Assembly (NCBI GenBank): GCA_020055645.1
Contig: CM034548.1
Span: 50,398,296-50,462,295, forward strand
Direction of reading: 5' to 3'
Length of the DNA: 64,000 nt
Origin: Tomocerus qinae
Taxonomy: Eukaryota > Arthropoda > Collembola > Entomobryomorpha > Tomoceridae
Of the stretch, positions 36,510 to 50,300 are shown piece after piece. A program made the position numbers and the translations under genes. The notes beneath the pieces were generated by a model, which was not told where the DNA came from, made no database searches, and worked only from the letters and a program-made list of their open reading frames with translations. Each line of letters starts with the position of its first letter. Positions within the stretch are counted from its first letter, which is position 1.

Positions 36510-36598
36510 TTCATTTTTGGCTAGATGTCGTTAGATATACCTACATGTCGCATAAAAGTAAACGTTGTAAAGTCGTCACCTTGCGATCATCTTGGAAA

Positions 36599-36782
36599 CA
36601 GGGTTGCGGTTTCTGGATAGGTAGGTGTGGACAAAAGTGGATAAAAGTGGTTTTATCCAGGGCAAAACTGGTTTTGTCCTGGAAGAAATTAGTTTTGCCC
36701 GTTTTTCGTCCTGTATAGAAAGTGGACAAAACTAATTTCACCCTGGGCTGTAATAGTTTTGTCCGGACAAAACACAACCCTG
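36599..36782. mobile_element. hAT-type MITE (184 bp)
   Basis: CAGGGTTG termini are inverted at both ends, with a perfect 8-bp duplication CTTGGAAA (36,591-36,598 and 36,783-36,790). The interior has alternating CAAAACTGGTTTTGTCC-type inverted phrases. It starts 90 bp after the 14-bp array ends. Confidence 0.92.
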
Positions 36783-36790
36783 CTTGGAAA

Positions 36791-39605
36791 TGAGGTGAGG
36801 AGAAAATGGCGGGACAAACCCCGTCATTTTCATTTGACATATTTTTGAGTTATCCTCAATTTAAATTATAAATTGACTGAGTTCGTAGCTAATTCCGATA
36901 GTTACTTAGTGGCAATGCTAACGCATCGTAAATTTGTAATTTAAGTTTATTTAAGAAGTTCTGGAGGAAGTAGATTCCCGGGATGGATCCCTATAATGGG
37001 CATACCTACAATACCTAGTTCATAAATTAGATGGATGGCTCTTTTACCGTCCAAATCCTGAATGGGGAGGAAGAAATGAAAATTATGATTTAATTTTATT
37101 TTTGTCGACGTTTATTAATTGTTGTTTCAGCCATTTAGAATTTAAACAAATACATCACACTCTGAAAAATTGACCATATGCATTTAATCGCATGGGGACC
37201 CAATTTAAGGTCAATGGCGGTAGATCATCATGGCGATCACAGTGCAGAGTAAAATGCCCCACCCACACTAAATTAGGGTGGATCAGCGTAAATTATAAAT
37301 GTAAACCTGTAAATTGTTGGATACCACTCGAAATTGAAATGAACCATTTTAAATTGGGGCAGGCTACTATAAATAGGGTGTAGCCGTTTAGTTTTGCCGT
37401 AATTTAATCTGTACCGAAAATAAATTTCACAAGATACAGGAAATACCTGATTGAAATTGGTAATTATTAGAATTTTTTGTTTATCCGGGTCAGCCAATTG
37501 CATATTGCATTGATAGAGTTTGTGAAGTAAGTGCCAACAAGTTTTAAATAGGACTTGCCATTCTAAATATTAAGTATTGTGCGTCAAAACCCCTGAATAG
37601 GGCCTCATTTACTTTTCACTTCACGCGCTAAAGAAATTATTGCCGTTACCCCGCGCGAGGGAATTTAAGTCTTATAGGTGGTAACTTAGCCTGTTGCCGA
37701 ATGGTCCGTTTTTGACTGAAGTGAATGGCAAAGTGACATTCAAAACTAGGTTAATGTTTTCATTGTTTGTAGGATACAATCATCGGAATTAGGCACATAG
37801 TATTCCAAGGAAATCTCGGGAGTCAGGAATTCAGTTCAAGAGTGTTTCCTATCATTCCCGGGAATTCGGCCCATAGTGTTCCTAAGAATTCTCTAGACTT
37901 CCAATAATTTGGAGATTAAATTTTCTCAGGAATACCTGAAATTAGGTCTTAAATATTCTTAAAATATCCAGGGAATCTGACAAAAAATTTTCCTAAGTCA
38001 GATATTCAGTTCAAAGTATTCCTAAGAATTTCAGAAATTATTCCGATAAAATTCCTAGAAAGTTTTGGAAATTTTGAGGATTTTATAAGTTTGAGAGCAG
38101 TCCCGTAAAAATCATGAGGCTGTACTTGCAAATTCTCGGGAATGGATCCCCTATGGTGATATGAAGGAATAATCGTTGGTGCTATTTGCTATGCGATTCA
38201 AAACGATAATAAATAAAATGTTTTCTCGATTTACCGGGGATGAGTTGTGCCCATGGGAAATTTTAAGTTTGTCGAAGAAAGTCATGTAAGTCTACGCTCC
38301 ATTATTTCAAAGTAAGGAAAAGAAATGTAAGTACAAACAAATTAAAACGAAGATATCCCCAAATCAAATGGAATTTTTGTTGGCTGATTAATCTTCTTTC
38401 AGTTAATTTTTAAAGTTGGCAGATTGAAGTAAATTAGGAAAGTATATAGGCAGGATAGTTTACTTGCAAACATGCATAGAACTTAAACTAAATTGTCTCG
38501 ACTCCAAATCCTCTACATGCTCTGATTAGCTATTCACATAAAAAAGTGGCCTGGTAAACATTTTGTGGAAATAATTTGCCAGATTTTCATAAAATTTGTG
38601 AAACTGTACGAATTTTGGGAACGTTTACAAAATTTCATTGACTAAATGTACAACAGGATATGCATTTTTGAAACATTTTGTTTATGAAAGGATTGCACAG
38701 GAACTCCCTGTGGGCTCGGACAGAATAATTTGATCCTTGCATAACGTGTAGTCCTATTAAAAAAACCTTTTAAATCCTTTTAGAACTAGAAGGAAAGGAA
38801 GATGGAATGTCCTATGGGGGACTGCAAAGGCCATGTTTTCTGATGGTTGTGTTACAAAGAGGGCGTATAGCATAACTTCTGTCAATGCTATATGCTATAA
38901 ATGTGTATTAAGAGAATGAATGAAAATGTGAATGAGAGAAATGGCCAATCTCTGCGTTAGCCCTTAAATAACTGACCTTCACAGACTGTTTGCCCCAGTG
39001 AATAAGTCCCACTAAAGGGTACCAAAATAAATGAAATAAAATAATAATACTTAAAATATGGATTCTTATTCCAGAGAAAATGTAGATACTGTCTGTGGGG
39101 CCCTTTATCAATATAAATGTTCCCAATGCATGTAGATCGTGACACATTTTGTTTAGTGAATTTTACCAAATGTTGCTAAATTACTGTCCGTGGCAGACAT
39201 TGTGACAAAGGTTTCGGCGAAGAAGCTGGTCGAGACAGATTAAGTTTGAGTGGATAGCTAGATAGAGCATATTATTAGCGGGTTGAGAGGTATTGTGGAT
39301 ATAATTCCTATGTCTGGGTGCAAATCTAGGGAAAGGGCTTTCAAATGTGCTACCTTTCCCGTTATATCACTCTGGTCAACGATCGACTTTGGATTTTTAA
39401 TATTCTAGCAATGACCGTACCTTTAGGGTATGGGAGTTGGGGCATGTTTAGTGCTCATAAGTTGTAGAGAATAAATTATAAAGTGTTGATTAATATATGA
39501 TATATGTAATTCTTTATTTTATTATGTCGTTACTTCAGAAAATAAATTTGTTGTGCCAATTTGACTGTTTTCACTTTATAGCTTCAGCATGTCCGTCTGT
39601 CTGTC
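36791..39605. other. Intergenic stretch with degenerate repeats only
   Basis: Between the convergent genes. Around 37,770-38,090 there are loose repeats of ATTCCTAAGAATT-like phrases. No coding signal was found. Confidence 0.5.
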
Positions 39606-39609
39606 ATTC

Positions 39610-39680
39610 GACATGATATTACATTACATGATATTTCATTACATGATATTTCATCACATGATATTTCATTATATGATACT
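39610..39680. repeat. 15-bp tandem repeat (ACATGATATTTCATT)
   Basis: About five short units lie directly upstream of the mariner-like fragment. Confidence 0.75.
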
Positions 39681-39993
39681 AGTGAACCCAGCTACTATAG
39701 CCCTTTTAACGGAGAATAATGTCGAAGTTTTTAACAATTCGCAATGGCCTGGCAATTCCCCGGATTTAAACCCAGCGGAGCATTTAGGGGCAATAATGAA
39801 AAGCAGAGTTGAAAACATAATGATACGGGATTTTCCAAATAACAAATTTTGAATTGCAGAACTCATTGAACGCATAACGGCAGTTCTTGAATACATGAAA
39901 AACGATACCGATTTATTTGAAACACTTCTGCGATCATTTCCTCGTCGAGTTGAAGCAGCTAGAAAAGCTGGAGGTAGACATACAGATTATTAG
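39670..39993 (+). pseudogene. Tc1/mariner-superfamily transposase C-terminal fragment
   Basis: The frame reads ATIALLTENNVEVF, then WPGNSPDLNPAEHLGAIMKS, the region holding the last catalytic acidic residue of DDE transposases of this superfamily. A TGA at about 39,850 interrupts it, and the same frame continues (IAELIERITAVLEYM, FPRRVEAARKAGG) to a stop at 39,993. The N-terminal and first catalytic parts are absent. Confidence 0.82.
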
Positions 39994-39999
39994 CTAATT

Positions 40000-41153
40000 A
40001 TAAATTTGTTAAAACATAACATGATCCAGAAATATGGTAAAGCGTATAAAAATAAAAGTGTCCTGTAAATCAACTTGGATATTTTATATTTTCAACTTTT
40101 TTTGGGAGAACTGCTGGTGTAAGCGAATGCGTAGAAAAATAAGTTGATGAAAACCGGTGTTTCAATGTAACTTTGCACGGGGTTTCGATTGATATCAACG
40201 GTTTTGTAATGCTACTTACCGTTCTTTAGATACATAGGGCCTAAATCCCAATTTGATACCCGTATATAGGTTTCAAATATTGAGCCATGGCTGGGGAATA
40301 GGGAGGCCAGATAAAATTCTTTTGATTACTTTGTAGAGGCCCATTAGGTTGGAGTTTATCTTTTATGGCAATCCATGCACTTTTTAGCCGGTTGCATAGC
40401 TAGGACGCTAAATCTTTCGTTTCCACTTTACCACTAATGGGTGTGGAGTTGAAAATAGACTATTTTGGTGGCCGCACTTTTCCACACATGAAAAATATTT
40501 TTGACGACGACATTATATCTGGAAGCTGGAGAAATTCTTGATCTCTGAAAACGCATAAAATTTGCTATTTTATTGTCGGAACTACAGAAATCAAAGTACT
40601 TCGGCGTTCAGGTTGTGAACAACGGAAATGCCATTTCAATTTTGTGCTAAGGATAAACATCCAGAGCCAAGGGGAGGGAGAAGAAACTGATATTGGCATC
40701 AGCCTCGCTCATACTGTTTGTTTTTAATTTTACACTGAAAAATAAAATTTTGTTGTTTACGTGGTGCTCTTAAATAATAGCTTGGTCATTTTTCTCGTCT
40801 GGCCTTTGGGTTTCCGTTCAAAGTACAATTTTTGATGTTCTTCAATGCCATTGCTAAATATTGTAAGGATATGGGTAGCTAGATGCATCAAATTGGGTAG
40901 CGGTAGGAGGATGATAATGAAAACACTGTAATGCTGTAATTCGCTAATTTATATATTTGAGCCATTGGTTATAAGTATAACAATAATCACTCATAGCAAG
41001 CATTTCGTATACAATGTCTATTAGGGTGAGTGGTGGACCAGGTGTGGTTTGGTTTGGATGGAGCTATATATATTTATATATTACAAAGTAGGAGGACTAT
41101 ATAAATTCTGATAGTGGGAGTGCGGGAGGTGGTGGAGTTATGGCCACTCTCAC
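40000..41153. other. Intergenic stretch and presumed receptor 3' UTR
   Basis: No coding signal. The part adjoining 41,154 is downstream of the glutamate receptor stop on the minus strand and should contain its 3' UTR. No clear polyadenylation signal was identified. Confidence 0.4.
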
Positions 41154-41363
41154 TCAGGAAGTGAATTCAAAGGAAGATTTGCGCATTTCGAACATTGGCA
41201 TGGGGGGCTGATTGCCACTTCCCTCGGCCATTACAGGAACGTAGGTCGAGGAAGGAGAGGACTTGTTGCACAGCTGGTGGTCCACCATTGCCTCGTCCCT
41301 TGACGAGTGACAACAACGCAGAGCCAACTTGAACTCACCTTCCAACTCACTGCACAGCGTCGC
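41154..41363 (-). CDS. Glutamate receptor last exon: cytoplasmic tail
   Basis: Acceptor TTTCAG; reads [20 protein letters not shown] and ends [13 protein letters not shown] with TGA at 41,156-41,154. The C-terminus is not a clear class I PDZ ligand. 210 nt including stop. Confidence 0.85.
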   Translation of the reverse strand, partial: ATLCSELEGEFKLALRCCHSSRDEAMVDHQLCNKSSPSSTYVPVMAEGSGNQPPMPMFEMRKSSFEFTS

Positions 41364-44300
41364 CTGAAACAAACAATCATCCAAACCATTTTCTAAACTC
41401 CAAATATAAATTTACAATTTAAAAGAGACGGCACGCATCGACTAGAAACCTTGGACCGAAAGAATCGAATGTAATTTTTATGTATGTTTAATGACGACTT
41501 TCCAACTGCCGCAAATATGGATATAGTTCAAATTATTGTTTCAAACACAAAAAACGGGCGAATAGTCGAAATAATTCCGCAGCTGCGGAATTATTTCGAT
41601 ACGCGGAATTATTTTTCAAACAGTCAATTTTTATTTAATTTTCATTGCAAAAGTTAAAAATGAGATAGAGTTTAATAAAAAATGGATTTATATTTCATCT
41701 TCTGAAGACAGGAATACTTCCATCGGATCAACTATGTCGAGGCTTCTACTTTTCATTACTTTTCATTTCTAAATAGGGATTTCGCAGCCTTTCTTAGAAT
41801 CGCATTAGCGATTTTTCCACTAATTTTCATCAAAATCGTTGGTGGACATTTTTACGGGTTTTAGAAATTCTGATAAAACCCGCAAAAACGTTGAAAAATT
41901 GACCACATCCGATTATAATGAAAATGGTTGGACAAATCCCTAAAGCGATTCTAAGAAAGGCTGTGAAACCCATTTTTAGAAATAAAAAGTTTTGTGGCCA
42001 GGAAAAATTCGAAAACTTGGAAAACGGGCAGATTTTATTTTATCACTTTATTTTTATTTTTTACTTTTTATTTTTAGTAATTGTTTTGAACCCCTTAAGG
42101 GCAAGTGACATTTATCAAAGTACCATCATTAGAGCAACTTTGGACAGCCTTTCAATTGGTATCAACAGTTTTGCTGTACAACTTCAGGGTATTCCGGTAC
42201 AGGGGGACATTTGACACCCTGTACTTATGCACTTATCTATTTTATATTATCAGTAAATTTGACTTTTACCTATATTAACATGAATACGGAGGTAAAGGTA
42301 CTAGGAATTATTTGTTAGAACGGCCTAAAAAAGCAAAGTAAAATCGAAATAATTCCGCGTATCGATATTTACGGTAATTTGTCGTTTAGGTACTTGTAAT
42401 CTTAAAAAGCCGTTATCAGGCCCATCTGATAGCGGCCTGCCCAGCTCGAATAAAAGCTAGGCTAAAAAATCCGGATTTTAGTTTGGGTTTTAGAGTATCA
42501 AACAGCAAAACTTAGGTTAATGTGGCAAAACCCTAAAAATCAAAATCCCGGGTTTTTGGGTATCCAATAGCAAAAACCAGGGTTTTTAGGTATTTAATAG
42601 CAAAAACCATGGATTTTTAATGCCCTGGACACGAGCAAATTAGAACTATTTGAAACTCCGTTGTTAAAAATAAATTGTTGTTAAATGCATGACTGCATGT
42701 GAAATGATTAACTGCATGATTTAATTTATTTTGTATCATTAGTGATTAAATTAAGGTTGCACATAGTTGGTTACCTTTCTCAAGGTAGCATTTCTCTTGA
42801 CATGGCAGCAGAATTCACATATGGCAACAATTATGGCAAGAATAAGTCCGGCGAGAAGGACGACGAAGACACCGCCGATGTTGTCGACGCCAAGAGGGGA
42901 GGCCTTGGAGTCCTTCTTGTCGTCCCGGTTGCACACGTCCCCCGTATTTTTCCACCACTTATTGTACAGCAACTGAATCATACCTTTTTCCTGCAGCTCC
43001 AATATGGCCAAAGACAATTTGTCTCTCCAAGGAGAACCTGACCATTCAATGTTTAATATGACAAATTTAATATATTTTTAATCAATCTTGTATCAAACTA
43101 AATTAAATCATTTACCAATTAATTTAATTAATTTAACAGTTAAATTAAATAATTTACCAATTAATTTAATTAATTTAACAATTAAATTAAATAATTTACC
43201 AATTAAATTAATTAATTTACCAATTAAATTAATTAATTTAACGATTAAATTAAATAATTTATCGATTAAATTAAATAATTTATGGATTAAATTAAATAAT
43301 TTATGGATTAAATTAAATAATTTATCGATTAAATTAATTAATTTACCAATTAAATTAATTAATTTATCGATTAAAATAATTAATTTATCGATTAAATTAT
43401 TTAATTTACCAATTAAAATAATTAATTTATTGATTAAAATAATTAATTTATCGATTAAATTAAATAATTTATCGATTAAATTAAATAATTTATCGATTAA
43501 ATTAAATAATTTATCGATTAAATTAAATAATTTACCGATTAAATTAAATAATTTATCGATTAAAATAATTAATTTATCGATTAAATTAAATAACTTACCG
43601 ATTTAGTTATATAATTTACCGATTAAATAAAATAATTTACCGATTAAATAAAATAATTTACCGATTAAATAAAATAATTTATCGATTAAATAAAATAATT
43701 TATCGATTAAATAAAATAATTTATCGATTAAAATAACTAATTTACCGATTAAATAAAATAATTTATCGATTAAATAAAATAATTTATCGATTAAATTAAA
43801 CAATTTATCGATTAAATTAAACAATTTATCGATTAAATTAAACAATTTATCGATTAAATTAAACAATTTATCGATTAAATTAAACAATTTATCGATTAAA
43901 TTAAACAATTTATCGATTAAATTAAATAATTTATCGATTAAAATAATTAATTTACCGATTAAATAAAATAATTTACCGATTAAATAAAATAATTTACTGA
44001 TTAAAAAAAATAATTCGATTAAATTAAATAATTTATCGATTAAAATAATTAATTTATCGATTAAAATAATTAATTTATCGATTAAAATAATTAATGTATC
44101 GATTAAATTAAATAATTTATCGATTAAAATAAATAATTTATCGATTAAAATAATTAATTTTTCGATTAAAATAATTAATTTATCGATTAAAATAATTAAT
44201 TTATCGATTAAATTAAATAATTTATCGATTAAATTAAATAATTTATCGATTAAATTAAATAATTTATCGATTAAAATAATTAATTTATCGATTAAAATAA

Positions 44301-47300
44301 TTAATTTATCGATTAAATTAATTAATTTATCGATTAAAATAATTAATTTATCGATTAAAATAATTAATTTATCGATTAAATTAATTAATTTATCGATTAA
44401 AATAATTAATTTATCGATTAAAATAATTAATTTATCATTAAATTAATTAATTTATCGACTAAATTAATTTATTTATCGATTAAAATAATTAATTTATCGA
44501 TTAAAATAATTAATTTATCGATTAAAATAATTAATTTATCGATTAAATTAATTAATTTATCGATTAAAATAATTAATTTATCGATTAAAATAATTAATTT
44601 ATCATTAAATTAATTAATTTATCGACTAAATTAATTTATTTATCGATTAAAATAATTAATTTATCGATTAAATTAATTAATTTATCGACTAAATTAATTT
44701 ATTTATCGATTAAAATAATTAATTTATCGATTAAATTAATTAATTTATCGATTAAATTAATTAATTTATCGATTAAATTAATTAATTTATCGACTAAATT
44801 AATTTATTTATCGATTAAAATAATTAATTTATCGACTAAATTAATTAATTTATCGACTAAATTAATTAATTTATCGACTAAATTAATTAATTTATCGACT
44901 AAATTAATTTATTTATCGATTAAAATAATTAATTTATCGATTAAAATAATTAATTTATCGATTAAATTAATTAATTTATCGATTAAATTAATTAATTTAT
45001 CGATTAAATTAATTAATTTATCGATTAAATTAATTAATTTATCGATTAAATTAATTAATTTATCGATTAAATTAATTAATTTATCGATTAAATTAATTAA
45101 TTTATCGATTAAATTAATTAATTTATCGATTAAATTAATTAATTTATCGATTAAATTAATTAATTTATCGATTAAATTAATTAATTTATCGATTAAATTA
45201 ATTAATTTATCGATTAAATTAATTAATTTATCGATTAAATAAAATAAGTACCTTTAGGCATTCCAATTCCGTATCCTTTGGAGTCCAGGAGGCCCCCAAT
45301 TTGCGTGAGATTGCAATCTCTTTGGACAACGTAATCAAGCATTGGAGATTCGATAAGGAATGCATAATTGCCCTGGAGAACCCTTCGTATCCCTTGCTCG
45401 TATGACTGCACAAACACACCAGGACGATTTTCCATGTAACTCCACATCTTCTGGTACGTTGTAATCGTCGAATTCTGCACAACCCATACAATTATACCCA
45501 TTAAATACAAGGCCTTGTTGCAAGGCGGCAACTTCATTATCCGACCTAAATCACGAGAAATTCATTATTGGTCAAAAATTAAGTCCACTCCCAGATTTTT
45601 TCGATTTTTATTTCGAACTGTACGCGTATTTTCAAAAATCTTAAAATACAAAACGATATAAATATTTTTTGAAAAGTAGTTAACAATCTTAAAATATCTA
45701 TATTTAATTGGGGGAAAAGTTTTTCCCAATTTTTTTCGCAAATTAATTCTGATTGGAAATTGTGTACAGTGGAATACTACATCGCTACTCAGGCTTCAAT
45801 CAAAACTTTACTTGTTATTCAAGTCCCAAGTCGTATTCAGGATTCACTTTAGTAATTACTTGAAATCAAGTTGTAAGGTACCCCGCCTCCCAGACCTACC
45901 TAGATACTTGACTTGAGCTTGACAATTTTTGAAACTTACGCTCAATTTTCAATACAAAATAATTTTGAAGTCTAACTTCGTCAAGTGGGCTTCATGAATA
46001 TCCCTACTTGGATTTCAACTTGACTTAAAATCAATTCTTACTAAAGTTAGACTTGAAGTGAAGTCTGAGTAGAATTCGACTGGTAGTACCTTGTATGGAT
46101 AGTACTTATAGTTATAGTACAATGTTGCAAGAGAATTGCAGGAGATATTGCAGAGAGAGTCTCTGCACCTATTTCCTCTCGATATGCTATATAGTCTACT
46201 CTAAAAGTACAAAACAGTGATAAAACATTTACAGAGGTTTAGAACTAAAACTAAGTTCGTTCGTACTCCAAAGGAATTTTGACCATTATATTATAGTTAA
46301 ACGATTTAACGCACTGAAAACTTTGAACTGAACGATCGATCGAACTTTGTAGGTATAAATAGAATTAAGTTGAATCCTTTTAATATGGAATATTAGAATA
46401 TTTATTGTTCTATCGCAGCTATTGAATTGGTAAATGGCAACCCTCAGTTTACCAACGCTTAAGGGCCCGGTTCCTCTGACAATCATGAAAAATGTTTCTA
46501 ATTTCGAAAAACAAAGTAGGTTCCTAATGTTAGCCGAAACCCACATCTTTAAACTAACGACACATTGAAGATTGAAGATGTACAGTTCAAACTGATTCAA
46601 ACTACCCCTGGTTTATGAAAATCATTGGACATTTTACACGACACTCGATACTCGATGATTTTTAAAAACGAAATGAAATGAGGGGAGATAATCTTTATAT
46701 TTGCAGTTGAAAATGCAAATCTAATGAAATGGCATTACAGTTCTTTTTTTATTGAGAAATTTTTTAGGCTCTATTCATGTTAAGATTTCTGACAGGTTTC
46801 AAAATTTGTATTTTGATTTCCATGGATACCCAGACTAGTTACAACATGAGTGCCCTTTGAACTCCCATGGTCAACCCTTTCAGATAACCTTTTAAAAAAT
46901 AATTTCAATCATAAAAAAATGAGTACAAAGTACAATAAGTTCTCAGTCGTAAGAAAAATAAATGAATGATATTTTGTCATTCTAATCAAGGAATCAAGGT
47001 CAGTGTACAAAATTTACCACTTTTTAGCCTTTTTTACCATCACAGTGGTAAAAATGCACTTAATGATAAAAATGGTAAATTTTAGCGATTGATTAGACAG
47101 CTGAGTACAGATACACTAGACTTCCTAAAATATAAGTTTTAGAACTTTGTTTTCTATGAAATATTTCCAATATCAATTAAATTAATCATATTTATTTGAT
47201 TGTACACCAAAAGGTATAAAAATGAAGAAAGAAAGATTGTATATTTGGTATCGTCCATTTAAAATTGATGCTAATTTAATTGCAATTAATTTCTCAATCG

Positions 47301-50300
47301 GCAAGGGTTGTTAGCGCCCTCATTGGTTGAATCCTACTCTCATAGGTAGTGGTATTTAACGTTAAATATTATTAAAAACCAATTACCCCTGGTAAGTGGT
47401 AAATGGTATTTTGTACACTGATCAAGGTTTCTACAGAAACTGTACCTCTATGGTAGGAGGTTAGTCAGTGTGGGAGTTTGCAATTTACAAATTCACTTTT
47501 TCCCCTCTGGAGGACAAATCCTATAATTTGACCTCCACTGCTTGGACAGGATAAAGGACTGGCCAAGGTACGTAAAATTTTAGATTGTCAAGGTGATACG
47601 GCATAAGGTAATTTCATGCTCGAAAAACTTGACTTTTTTGCAACCACAGGGGACATTCCCCTTTGACCCCTGCAGTTACCTGGTTTCCGTTGCCATTGAT
47701 AACGAGGAGCATGTCGCGTCCCCTTCAATCTAAAAACTTACCGTGGGACTGGCATTACTAACTACCATGGTGATTACAAGCAGGGAGATATAGAGGTGAA
47801 AAAAGTGAATTTGTAAATACCAAACTCCCGCACTGACTAACCTCCTACCATATAGAGGAATCTTGTCAAGAAATGCCAACAGCTTTATCAGAAGGGTTCA
47901 ACTAGGCCCTTTGCGCGAATACCAATAAGGGACAAATCGTACCAGTTGTAATTGCCAACAATCGGTTAATGGGCAAAAAACGTCCCCTATAGATATTCAC
48001 TCGGGTGTCTGGCTCAACCCTCCTGATAAAGCAGAAAAGAAGCCAAGGGATACCACGCCCATCAAAGATTCTTGATTCTATTGATCTTATCTTATCACTT
48101 CAATCTGTCGGGTGTTCTATGACCTATGCATCCGGTCAATTATGTGTCATTTCCAACTTTCCATTTTTGCGGTAACTTGCTTTGCATTTCGATCAATATC
48201 TACCAAAGTTCTACTCCGATTTTATAATGCAGTACACGGTTGAAATTAGAAACGTATTCCCTTCAAGTTATATAAATAAAATTAGCATTATACGAGCTAA
48301 TGGTTGCTGAAGGTTGGCAGACCCGAGTCGGGTCGGTTATACCGAACCGACCCACCCAACCGACCGACCGACCGACCGACCGACCGACCGACCCGACATA
48401 ATAACAGTTAATGAACCAAAATAATTGTTGATTATTCAAAATAACCGTTAGTTAATCAAAATAACTGTTAGTAAAACAAAATAACTGTTAGTAAAACAAA
48501 ATAACTATTAGTAAAACAAAATAACTGTTAGTAAAACAAAATAACTGTTAGTAAAACAAAATAACTGTTAGTAAAACAAAATAACTGTTAGTATTTCAAA
48601 ATAACTGTTAGTATTTCAAAATAACTGTTAGTATTTCAAAATAACTGTTAGTATTTCAAAATAACTGTTAGTATTTCAAAATAACTGTTAGTATTTCAAA
48701 ATAACTGTTAGTATGTCAAAATAACTGTTAGTATTTCAAAATAACTGTTAGTATTTCAAAATAACTGTTAGTATTTCTAAATAACTGTTAGTATTTCAAA
48801 ATAACTGTTAGAATTTCAAAATAAATGTTAGTATTTCAAAATAACTGTTAGTATTTCAAAATAGCTGTTAATGGATGAGTTTCTTATTATAAGGTCTCTG
48901 GTGGACCAATCCATCAGGGACTTATAATAAGTAACTCAACAATTAACCAAGGCTGCGAATTAACGTGTATGGCACACACAGGAATTTTTGTATGACAAGA
49001 AATTTCATCGAACAGTCGTACATTTGTGTGGTACGTTATAGAAAACCGAGGGTATTGTATGGAAAGTAAAGGAACAATGTATGGTACTAAGACAAAATTG
49101 CTCCTTCAAACATTTTACACTGCTGCGTCTAGATGCCCACCCATCGCCCCAAAATTGTGGCTTCGATGATGTAAATATTTAGTCATTGGAAGTACATCAT
49201 TTTTAGCTCGCCTGAAAAGGCAGCTTATAGAACCGCACAGTCCGTCCGTTCGTCCGTTTACACTATAACTTTTGAAGACATTGATGGATTTCAACTAAGG
49301 TTTTCAAACTTTCAACTTGGCAAAAACATTGCCTATGGACCTGTGACAAAGCCTTAAGCCTATTGAAAATGGGCCACATTGGTCCATAGGTTGCTGAGAT
49401 GCTGTGCGCTCACTTTGTCTTCATTTTAATAGTCAAAATGAAAATATGGCATTAAATGGACATTAAAAGTTGAATTGTGTTTCCTATGAATTGTTAATAT
49501 AATAGTATACAATATTTAACTCTGCTTCGAAAAAATTTAAGATTTTATAATAAATTAAATAAAAACGGAAATACCTATTATAGGACGGAAATAAATCTAA
49601 TCGGAATAATATTGAGTATCAAAATAAACAAAAAATCTAAATTAATTAATATTGGGTATAATAAAAATCATATAAATGCGAAATAGATTTTGAAATACTA
49701 ACGGTTATTTTGAAATACTAAGTTATTTTGAAATACTAACGGTTATTTTAAAATACTAACAGTTATTTTGAAATACCAACGGTTATTTTGAATAATCAAC
49801 AATTATTTTGGTTCATTAACTGTTATTATATCGGTTGGGTCGGTCGGTTGGGTCGGTCGGTTCGGTATAACCGACCTGACTTGGGTCTGCCAACTTGCAG
49901 CAGCCGATAAGTCCAGAACTGTTCCTATCTCTTCCACGCCATTATTCTTCCAATCTTAGAATTATTGGTACAAACTTCCGGGGTAAATAGAGATTTTATT
50001 TGTTAATTGTCCTCGAAATATACGCAAAAGAGAACAAAGTAGTGGTAGGTTTTGTGTCACGTAACGATGGTCAAAGTGAACTTGAATAGTCTTCTTCGTT
50101 CACTGTAATAAACGAACTAACAGAGTGATATGCGAATTGCGAATACACGAAAGAACTAATCGAGTGAACGTTTTCAACTCTTGTCCAAAGGATTCACCCT
50201 AAAAAAGTCCATAGTAGATCCACTGTCAAGTGTTCCATATGAAATATCCGTCTGGTCGGCCAGGTCGTCAGCTGATTCGATTGGGGTGCTCTTTCTGTCC

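Noticed and set aside
42742..43041. Plus-strand frames of 99 and 69 codons
   Set aside because: Antisense to the receptor exon encoding TM4.
43088..43908. Frames of 172 and 101 codons rich in NLSIKLN and LIDKLFN
   Set aside because: Products of the 21-bp (7-codon) satellite inside a receptor intron.
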